Shown: positions 57,852 through 64,000 of the stretch, piece by piece
Layout of the letters: each line of letters opens with the position of its first letter
Position numbering within the stretch: the stretch's first letter is position 1
Assembly (NCBI RefSeq): GCF_016863175.1
Contig: NZ_BOOJ01000046.1
Span: forward strand, 22,699 to 86,698
DNA length: 64,000 bases
Reading direction: 5' to 3'
Origin: Paraplanobispora siamensis
Lineage (GTDB): Bacteria > Actinomycetota > Actinomycetes > Streptosporangiales > Streptosporangiaceae
The notes under the pieces: generated by a model
What the model was told of the DNA's origin: nothing
The model's database searches: none
The model's input: only the letters and a program-made list of their open reading frames with translations
Program-made: the position numbers and the translations under genes

Positions 57852-60359
57852 ATGCCGTCCGCCAAATGGGCGAGTCTCGTCGCGATGGCCCTGGTCGTCT
57901 CCCTGACGCCCGCGCACGCCGCCTCCGCCCGCCCTCCGGAAGCCCCCTCGGAGGTGCGCTTCCGCTCGCAGAACACGCAGTTCGTGACCCGCTCCGACAC
58001 CCGGCTCAGCCTCGGCGGCACGCCGTTCCGCTTCGCCGGCACCAACATCTACTGGCTGGGCCTGGACGAGAACGTCGGCGGCGTCGACTACCCGACCTTC
58101 TTCCGCGTCCGCGACGCGCTCGACACCGCCAAGGCCATGGGCATGACCGTGGTGCGCTCGCACATGCTGGCCTCCACCGGGAACGAGCTGTCGATCCTGC
58201 CCTCCAAGGAGCAGGGCTTCAACGAGAAGGCGTTCGCCACCGTTGACTACGCGATCGCCTACGCCGGATCGATCGGCATCCGGCTGATCCTGCCCCTCAC
58301 CGACGAGTGGTCGTACTACCACGGCGGCCATCGCGACTTCACCGACCCGTACGGCCTGCCGTCGGCGGCCTTCTACACCGACGAACGTGTGATCGCCGAC
58401 TACCAGGCGTACGTGCGGCACGTCATGCACCGCGTCAACCCGCTGACCGGCCGCGCCTACAACGCGGACCCGACCATCATGGCCTGGGAGTTCGGCAACG
58501 AGCTCGAAGGCATGACGCTCGAATGGATCAACGCCAACGCGGAGCGGTTCCGGCAGTGGGCGCCGCGCCAGCTCATCGCGGCCGGGCGCCGCTTCGACAT
58601 CGACCCCGACACGCTCGCCGCCCCCGGCGTCGACATCGTGGACGTGCACTACTACCCGCCGACGGCCGAACGGGTGAAGGCCGACGCCGCCACTGTGACG
58701 GGCGCGGGCAAGGTCTACGTCGCCGGAGAGTACGCCTCGACCTCGGCGAGCGAGGAGCTCCTCGCCCCGCCGGCCGCGGACCCGAACGTGGCGGGCATGC
58801 TGTCGTGGTCGCTGTTCGGTCATCACGACCGCAACGGGTTCGTCCAGCACGACGACGGCTTCACCATGCACTACCCCGGTGACGACCCGCGCATGGCGGC
58901 CTCGGTCAAGGCGCAGATCGCCTTCGCCGGGCAGGTCTCCCCGGGCGGGCACCGCCCGTCGCGGCCCGGGCCGCCCCTGATCACCCAGGTGGACAAGCGC
59001 GCCGGTCTCAACGAGCTGCGCTGGCGCGGTGCGGCGGGCGCGAGCGGGTACGTGGTGGAGCGCTCGGTACGGGGCCGCTGGACCTCGGCGCACCCCGGCG
59101 TCCTGACCGACAACCAGACGCCGTGGATCGACCCCGAGGCGAGCCGCGACGTCTCCTACCGGGTCGTCCCGATCGACCGGAACGGGCGCCGGGGCACGGC
59201 CTCCGACCCGGTGCGGGTCACCGCGTCGCAGACCGTCCTGGCCGACCCGCTGGAGACGACCGGCCTGGCGAGCGGCCACGACGGCGTCACGATCACCCCG
59301 GGCGACGGCGTGGCGATCGCCCGGCCGAGCGGCCCGTCGCAGGCATGGATCTCCTGGAGCCGCCCGGACATCCGGCGGATCGAGTTCGGCACCGTGACCG
59401 GGGAGGGCCGGCGGCCGGACGCGCGGGTGCAGACCTCCGAGAACGGCCGGGACTGGCGGACCGTGCGGCACGACGTCCACCGCGACCGGATCACCGCCGA
59501 CGCGGGCGGCGCCGACCACGTCCGGATCCTGTGGAGAGGCGGCACGGGGCTTACCCGCGCCACCCTGTGGTCGGCCGACCCCGCGCCGGTCACCTCCGCA
59601 CCGGGCGCCTTCGGCCTGCTGACCCCGGCGCCCGGGGCGCAGGACGTGCTGGGCTCGCCGAAGTTCTCCTGGAGCCCGGCCGCCGGGGCGGGCTACTACC
59701 GTCTCACCGTCTCCGAGCACGCCGACCTGCGCGACCCCGTGCTCTCCGTCACCGGCATCACCGGGACCGACTACTCCGCGCCGGACGTGCTCAAGCCGGG
59801 CCTCACCTACCACTGGCGCGTCACCGCGGTGAACGCGATCGGCGAGACCGGCGGCGACACGGCGTCCTTCGGCACCCGCCCGCTGCCCGACGAGCCGGCC
59901 GTCGTCGACGACTTCGAGTCGTTCGAGGACTCGGCGCAGCTCGCGCGGGCCTACGTCCGCAACCCCGGCGGCGACCCGATCACCCCGGAGCTGGTGCCGG
60001 GCAAGGCCATGCGGCTCGACTACGAGCTCGGATCGGCCGGGTACGCGGGCGTCACCCGCACCTTCGCACCGGCGCTGGACCTGTGGGGGCACAAGGGACT
60101 CGAACTGAACCTGAGCCGGACCGGTACGGCGGCGAGCGTCACGATCCAGTTCGTCACCGGCGGGATCTACTTCGAGCACACGCTGACCGCGCCGGAGGGC
60201 ATCGTCCGCATCCCCTTCACCGAGTTCCGCCACCCGAGCTGGGCCGGCGGCGGCCCCCTCGACCTCACCCGGTTCGAACAGCTGTCGATCTACGTCGGCG
60301 GCGGGCCGGGCAGCGGCCGGCTCACCGTCGACCAGGTCGTCGCCTACCCCGCCTCCTGA
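57852..60359 (+). CDS. Secreted GH5-type endo-beta-mannanase with C-terminal accessory domains
   Basis: 835 residues. Signal peptide (LVAMALVVSLTPAHAASA). The TIM barrel (about 40-395) carries NE at 217-218 (MAWEFGNELEG) as acid/base and Glu293 (VAGEYAST) as nucleophile, as in fungal-type GH5 mannanases. Two fibronectin-III-like regions follow (about 405-470 and 590-675), with a possible discoidin-like domain between. The last 150 residues (VVDDFESFEDSAQLARAYVR, FTEFRHPSWAGGGPLDLTRF) look like a CBM11/CIA30-type sugar-binding domain. GAAGGAAGG precedes ATG 57852. It cuts mannan outside the cell. First of three plus-strand glycosidase genes. Confidence 0.9.
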   Translation: MPSAKWASLVAMALVVSLTPAHAASARPPEAPSEVRFRSQNTQFVTRSDTRLSLGGTPFRFAGTNIYWLGLDENVGGVDYPTFFRVRDALDTAKAMGMTVVRSHMLASTGNELSILPSKEQGFNEKAFATVDYAIAYAGSIGIRLILPLTDEWSYYHGGHRDFTDPYGLPSAAFYTDERVIADYQAYVRHVMHRVNPLTGRAYNADPTIMAWEFGNELEGMTLEWINANAERFRQWAPRQLIAAGRRFDIDPDTLAAPGVDIVDVHYYPPTAERVKADAATVTGAGKVYVAGEYASTSASEELLAPPAADPNVAGMLSWSLFGHHDRNGFVQHDDGFTMHYPGDDPRMAASVKAQIAFAGQVSPGGHRPSRPGPPLITQVDKRAGLNELRWRGAAGASGYVVERSVRGRWTSAHPGVLTDNQTPWIDPEASRDVSYRVVPIDRNGRRGTASDPVRVTASQTVLADPLETTGLASGHDGVTITPGDGVAIARPSGPSQAWISWSRPDIRRIEFGTVTGEGRRPDARVQTSENGRDWRTVRHDVHRDRITADAGGADHVRILWRGGTGLTRATLWSADPAPVTSAPGAFGLLTPAPGAQDVLGSPKFSWSPAAGAGYYRLTVSEHADLRDPVLSVTGITGTDYSAPDVLKPGLTYHWRVTAVNAIGETGGDTASFGTRPLPDEPAVVDDFESFEDSAQLARAYVRNPGGDPITPELVPGKAMRLDYELGSAGYAGVTRTFAPALDLWGHKGLELNLSRTGTAASVTIQFVTGGIYFEHTLTAPEGIVRIPFTEFRHPSWAGGGPLDLTRFEQLSIYVGGGPGSGRLTVDQVVAYPAS

Positions 60360-60396
60360 GAGCCCCCGAAAGGGCTCCTGAGAGTTCTCGAAAGGA
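60353..60396 (+). repeat. 22-bp imperfect tandem duplication spanning the GH5 stop codon
   Basis: CTCCTGAGAG then CCCCCGAAAGGG (60353-60374) is repeated as CTCCTGAGAG then TTCTCGAAAGGA (60375-60396), 18 of 22 alike. Copy 1 contains the TGA. Confidence 0.85.
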
Positions 60397-60455
60397 GAGA
60401 TCCGCCTCCCAGAGGCACGACCCGCATCCGGCGAATCCCACGAAGGAGTATCACG

Positions 60456-61892
60456 ATGCGCACCCCCCGCCTCCGCCGCAGATGGTGGAGCCTCGCCCTG
60501 GCCGCAGTCCTGGCGCTGGCCTCCGTCACCGGCCTCGCATCGCCCGCCCAGGCCTTCCCGGCCGCCTCCCGGACCGACCTGATCAACTATCTGACCGGGA
60601 TCTCCGGCCGGTACACCCTCTCCGGCCAGCACAACCGCGAACCCAACAGCGACCCGACCAAGTACACCCGGGTCGCCCAGCAGATCACCGGTCAGACGCC
60701 CGGCCTGTGGGGCGGCGACTTCCTGTTCGCCTCCTCCGACGTCGCCAACCGGCAGACGATGGTCAACGAGGCGATCCGGCAGTGGCAGGGCGGCTCGGTC
60801 GTCGCCCTGACCTGGCACATGTGCCCGCCCACCGTCGGGTCCACCTGCGGCTGGGACTCCGCCGGGGTCCTCAGCCGTCTGTCCGACAGCCAGTGGAGCC
60901 AGCTCGTCACCAACGGCACGAGCCTCAACACCGCCTTCAAGAACCGGCTCGCCGAGGCGGTGCCGTACCTGCGCCAGCTGCAGAGCGCCGGGGTGCCGGT
61001 GCTGTGGCGGCCCATCCACGAGATGAACGACGGCTGGTCGTGGTGGGGCGGGCGGCCCGGCGCGAACGGCAGCCGCAGGCTCTACCAGATCACCTACGAC
61101 TACTTCACCGCCCAAGGCCTGGCCAACCTGGTCTGGGTCTGGAACGTCAAGGACCTGAACATGGGCTCGATCGGCGAGTACTGGCCCGGCGCCTCCTCCG
61201 TCGACGTGGCCTCGCTCGACGTGTGGGTCAAGCTGGAGCCCTCCGCCTCCGACTACCAGGCGATGCTCAACGTGGCGGGCGGCAAGCCCATCTCGCTGGC
61301 CGAGGTCGGCCGGGCGCCCAGCCCGGCGCTGCTGGACGCCCAGCCGCGCTGGACCTGGTTCATGGTCTGGGCGGAGTGGCTGACCGACCCCGCCTACAAC
61401 ACCAACGCGAGCGTGCAGGCCAGCTACTTCGGTCCGCGCGTGCTCAACCGCGGCGAGTTCACGATCACCTCCGGCGGCGGAGGGGGCGGGGGCGGGACCA
61501 CCCGTACCGGCAAGATCAGGGGTCTGGGCGGCAAGTGCGTCGACGTCGCCGGGGCCGGCAGCGCCAACGGCACCAGGGTGCAGCTCTACACCTGCGACGC
61601 CAACGGCGCCGCCCAGGCGTGGACGGTCGGCGCCGACGGGACGGTCCGGGCCCTGGGCAAGTGCCTGGACGTCACCGGCGGCGTCAACGCCGACGGCACC
61701 CGGGTCCAGATCTGGGACTGCGTCAGCGGCAACGCCAACCAGCAGTGGACCCACGACGCCACCGCCCAGCGGCTGGTGAACCCCAGGACCGGCAGGTGCC
61801 TGGACGCCACCGGGCAGAGCTCGGCCGACGGCACCCCGCTGCAGATCTGGACCTGCACCGGCCAGAACAACCAGAAGTGGACCCTGCCCTAG
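60456..61892 (+). CDS. Secreted GH26 beta-mannanase with CBM13 (ricin-type) domain
   Basis: 478 residues. Twin-Arg-like signal peptide (RRRWWSLALAAVLALASVTG, cleavage after PAQA). GH26 barrel about 40-340: LWRPIHEMNDGWSWWGGR has the acid/base Glu189, ISLAEVGRAP the nucleophile Glu283. A Gly-run linker (about 343-352) leads to three ricin-lectin repeats (GKCVDVAGAGSANGTRVQLY, GKCLDVTGGVNADGTRVQIW, GRCLDATGQSSADGTPLQIW), each with QxW. It degrades mannan outside the cell; the lectin part should bind the polymer. CGAAGGAG precedes ATG 60456. Confidence 0.95.
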   Translation: MRTPRLRRRWWSLALAAVLALASVTGLASPAQAFPAASRTDLINYLTGISGRYTLSGQHNREPNSDPTKYTRVAQQITGQTPGLWGGDFLFASSDVANRQTMVNEAIRQWQGGSVVALTWHMCPPTVGSTCGWDSAGVLSRLSDSQWSQLVTNGTSLNTAFKNRLAEAVPYLRQLQSAGVPVLWRPIHEMNDGWSWWGGRPGANGSRRLYQITYDYFTAQGLANLVWVWNVKDLNMGSIGEYWPGASSVDVASLDVWVKLEPSASDYQAMLNVAGGKPISLAEVGRAPSPALLDAQPRWTWFMVWAEWLTDPAYNTNASVQASYFGPRVLNRGEFTITSGGGGGGGGTTRTGKIRGLGGKCVDVAGAGSANGTRVQLYTCDANGAAQAWTVGADGTVRALGKCLDVTGGVNADGTRVQIWDCVSGNANQQWTHDATAQRLVNPRTGRCLDATGQSSADGTPLQIWTCTGQNNQKWTLP

Positions 61893-61950
61893 CGTCCCGG
61901 CGCGGGGGCCCGCGAGAGCCCTCGCAAGACACTCCTGAGAAAGGCACCGC

Positions 61951-63240
61951 ATGAGCTTCCGCTGGGGGGTGGCGACCTCCGCCTACCAGATCGAGGGCGC
62001 CACCGACGCCGACGGCCGCACCCCGTCCATCTGGGACACCTTCTGCCGGGTGCCCGGGAACGTGGCCGGCGGCGACACCGGTGGGACGGCCTGCGACCAC
62101 TACCGTCGCATGCCCGAGGACGTCGCCCTCCTGGCGGAGCTCGGAGTCGACACCTACCGCTTCTCGATCTCGTGGCCGCGGGTCCAGCCCCGCGGCCGCG
62201 GGCCGGTCAACGCGCGCGGGCTGGCCTTCTACGACCGGTTGGTGGACGAGCTGCTGGCCCGGGGCATCGAGCCCTGGGTGACGCTCTACCACTGGGACCT
62301 GCCACAGGAGCTGGAGGACGCGGGCGGCTGGCCGCACCGCGACACCGCCCACCGGTTCGCCGAGTACGCCGTGCTGGTCTTCGACCGGCTCGCCGACCGC
62401 GTCCCCACCTGGACCACGCTCAACGAGCCCTGGTGCGTGGCCATGTACGGCTACGCCGACGGCATCCACGCGCCCGGCCGCACGGACTTCCCGGCGGCCG
62501 TGCGCGCGGTGCACCATCTCCTGCTCGGTCACGGCCTGGCCGTACAGGCCATGCGCACCGCAGGTCCGGCCGCCGACCTCGGCATCACGCTCAACCTGGG
62601 CGGGACCGCGCCCGCCACCGACGACCCCGCCGACCACGAGGCGGCGCGCCGGGCCGACGGGCTGGGGGTGCGCATGTACCTCGACCCGCTCGTGCACGGC
62701 CGCTACCCGGACGACGTGGTGGCCGACCTGGCGGCGCGCGGCGCGGTCCTGCCGATCCGGGACGGCGACCTGGCCGTCATCTCCGCCCCGATCGACGTCC
62801 TGGGCGTCAACTACTACTTCGACGCCACGCTCGCCGCGACCGGCGAGGTGCGCACCGGACCGCTGACCGGCATGGGCTGGCCGATCACTCCCGACGGCTG
62901 CACCGAGCTGCTGCTGCGGATCGGCCGCGACTATCCCGGCCTGCCCATGGTGGTCACCGAGAACGGCGCCGCCTTCGACGACGACCCCGACGACGACGGG
63001 TTCGTCCGCGACGAGGAGCGCACGGCGTTCCTGGCGGCCCACATCCGCGCGGTCGAGCGGGCCCGGGACCTGGGCGCCGACGTGCGCGGCTACTTCGCCT
63101 GGTCGTTCATGGACAACTTCGAATGGGGGCACGGCTACGGTCCCAGGTTCGGCCTGGTCCGGGTCGACTACGCCACCCAGCGCCGCATCCCCAAGCACAG
63201 CGCCCTGTGGTACCGGGACAGGATCGGCGGCAGCCGGTGA
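61951..63240 (+). CDS. GH1-family beta-glycosidase
   Basis: 429 residues. FRWGVATSAYQIEGATDADG is the family opening. Acid/base Glu159 in TTLNEPWCV and nucleophile Glu337 in VVTENGAAFD are present, as is FAWSFMDNFEWGHGY. No signal peptide, so cytosolic. It could act on beta-glucosides or beta-mannosides from glucomannan. Just 58 bases behind the GH26 gene, so likely co-transcribed. GAGAAAGG precedes ATG 61951. Confidence 0.95.
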   Translation: MSFRWGVATSAYQIEGATDADGRTPSIWDTFCRVPGNVAGGDTGGTACDHYRRMPEDVALLAELGVDTYRFSISWPRVQPRGRGPVNARGLAFYDRLVDELLARGIEPWVTLYHWDLPQELEDAGGWPHRDTAHRFAEYAVLVFDRLADRVPTWTTLNEPWCVAMYGYADGIHAPGRTDFPAAVRAVHHLLLGHGLAVQAMRTAGPAADLGITLNLGGTAPATDDPADHEAARRADGLGVRMYLDPLVHGRYPDDVVADLAARGAVLPIRDGDLAVISAPIDVLGVNYYFDATLAATGEVRTGPLTGMGWPITPDGCTELLLRIGRDYPGLPMVVTENGAAFDDDPDDDGFVRDEERTAFLAAHIRAVERARDLGADVRGYFAWSFMDNFEWGHGYGPRFGLVRVDYATQRRIPKHSALWYRDRIGGSR

Positions 63241-63265
63241 ACGACCCGCGCCGGGGCCGCCCGGG

Positions 63266-63976
63266 TCAGTCCCTGCCCTGCCAGGTCGTCACGCAGGCCT
63301 CGTTGCCCTCGGCGTCCGCCAGCACCCAGAAGGAGGGGGCGGCGGCGTCGGAGACCAGCACGCCGCCGGCCTCCAGGGCGGCCTTGATCCGGTGCGGCGC
63401 CTCGTCGTGCGGGACGGAGACGTCGAGGTGGATGCGGTTGCGCTGCGGGCGCGGCGCGTCCATCTGCTGGAACCAGATCGCCGGCCCCTGCCGGGCGGGA
63501 TCGACGATCGGATCCTCCGGCCCGGCGGCGCCCGCCTCGTCGACGTATCCCATGACCGCCTTCCAGAAGGGGCGGATCCGGGGGATGTCGATCGCGTCGA
63601 TCGCGATCTCGAGAAGCTGGACCGAGCCCGGCCGCGGGGCCGCGATCCCCGGGTCCAGCCGCAGGCCGAACTCCCGCACGGCCGCGTGCAGACGTCCGGC
63701 GAGCTCCACCTCCCGCCGCGTCACCGTCGCCGTGGCCGGGGACTGCAGCGTGAGTACCAGCCGGTCCGCGCGCACGTCCAGCCAGAGACTGCCGTCGGCG
63801 TCGGCGTCGGCCGCCTGCGCCACGCGGGCGGCGGCCTCGGCCGCCTGCCGCAACGAGGTCACCGGCACGGACGTGCGCAACGCGCCCAGGACGTAGCGCC
63901 AGCCCATGTCGCCGACAGCGTCGGAGATCTCCCGCCTGCTCGGTGTGCTCGCCGTCCCCGGCGTGTCCTCTGCCAT
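63266..63976 (-). CDS. Fusion of pterin-dehydratase-like and VOC (glyoxalase-like) domains
   Basis: 236 residues. Residues 15-110 (MGWRYVLGALRTSVPVTSLR, AAEAAARVAQAADADADGSL, RREVELAGRLHAAVREFGL) follow the pattern of 4a-hydroxytetrahydrobiopterin dehydratase, but the usual H-H catalytic pair is not visible, so activity is doubtful. Residues 118-233 (VQLLEIAIDAIDIPRIRPFW, KAVMGYVDEAG, NRIHLDVSVPHDEAP, FWVLADAEGNEACVTTW) are a VOC domain. Such fusions occur in actinobacteria without known function. ATG 63976; stop 26 bases from the convergent GH1 gene. Confidence 0.82.
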   Translation of the reverse strand: MAEDTPGTASTPSRREISDAVGDMGWRYVLGALRTSVPVTSLRQAAEAAARVAQAADADADGSLWLDVRADRLVLTLQSPATATVTRREVELAGRLHAAVREFGLRLDPGIAAPRPGSVQLLEIAIDAIDIPRIRPFWKAVMGYVDEAGAAGPEDPIVDPARQGPAIWFQQMDAPRPQRNRIHLDVSVPHDEAPHRIKAALEAGGVLVSDAAAPSFWVLADAEGNEACVTTWQGRD

Positions 63977-64000
63977 GCCGTCATGATCGCATGGCTTTCC

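Noticed and set aside
57561..61952. A 1463-codon open frame on the minus strand opposite the GH5 and GH26 genes
   Set aside because: It is antisense to two clearly recognisable enzymes, has no recognisable domain, and is rich in Gly/Val/Asp/Arg as expected for shadow frames in high-GC DNA.

Overview
The window is very GC-rich, gene-dense DNA from a filamentous-type actinobacterium. The gene families present (acVLRF1, a YczE/MocR pair, a FadD15-like ligase, an srs-type phenolic-lipid set, large secreted glycosidases) fit Streptosporangiales or a near relative. That placement is inference, because no rRNA or tRNA gene is present. No CRISPR array, IS element or prophage was recognised. Most genes have a purine-rich Shine-Dalgarno (SD) sequence; a few look leaderless or use GTG/TTG starts.

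1-10.2 kb: a broken class V aminotransferase at the edge, a small membrane protein, a degenerate EAL+CBS protein, then a ribosome-rescue pair (acVLRF1-type peptidyl-tRNA hydrolase and an ABC-F ATPase behind a structured leader), a small HTH protein, an enoyl-CoA hydratase, an ABC exporter whose 3' end is tandemly triplicated, a sulfotransferase and an LD-carboxypeptidase.

10.2-21.3 kb: the most unusual region. It holds an Hsp70-type ATPase fused to a predicted beta-propeller-like domain, two dynamin-like GTPases in an overlapping operon with a small acidic protein, a divergent ECF sigma factor, a lipoprotein/transmembrane protein ending in a GrpE-like domain, and a small Asp-rich calcium-binding-type protein. 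One GTPase ends in two repeats that resemble J-domains without HPD. Together these look like a membrane-associated Hsp70/exchange-factor/dynamin module, only distantly reminiscent of mycobacterial iniBAC.

21.4-34 kb: GH15 glucanohydrolase, YczE/MocR pair, TRIC channel, FadD-type ligase, two related secreted proteins, then a type III PKS, ICMT-like methyltransferase and FAD hydroxylase (same order as Streptomyces srsABC) with a divergent UbiA prenyltransferase.

34-45 kb: RtcB RNA ligase, then an accessory-looking stretch with an inverted pair of about 120-bp repeats (near 35.4 and 38.9 kb), a truncated secreted-protein relic, a carboxylesterase, SnoaL-like/HxlR and nucleotidyltransferase genes, an RTX-like secreted protein, a HEAT-like DUF6493-type protein coupled to a two-domain immunity-like protein, and small secreted or unknown proteins.

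45-64 kb: an alpha-CTD-like DNA-binding protein, an MDR oxidoreductase, a MerR/hydrolase pair and moaA. Then comes a mannan-utilisation locus: ABC importer (binding protein plus two permeases), ROK kinase, LacI regulator, GH2 beta-mannosidase, secreted GH5 and GH26-CBM13 mannanases and a GH1 glycosidase. Secreted mannanases would cut the polymer, the ABC system would import oligosaccharides, and GH2/GH1/ROK would finish them in the cytosol under LacI control. A pterin-dehydratase-like/VOC fusion closes the window.

A recurring oddity is short tandem duplication (22-40 bp periods) at gene 3' ends and in intergenic gaps.
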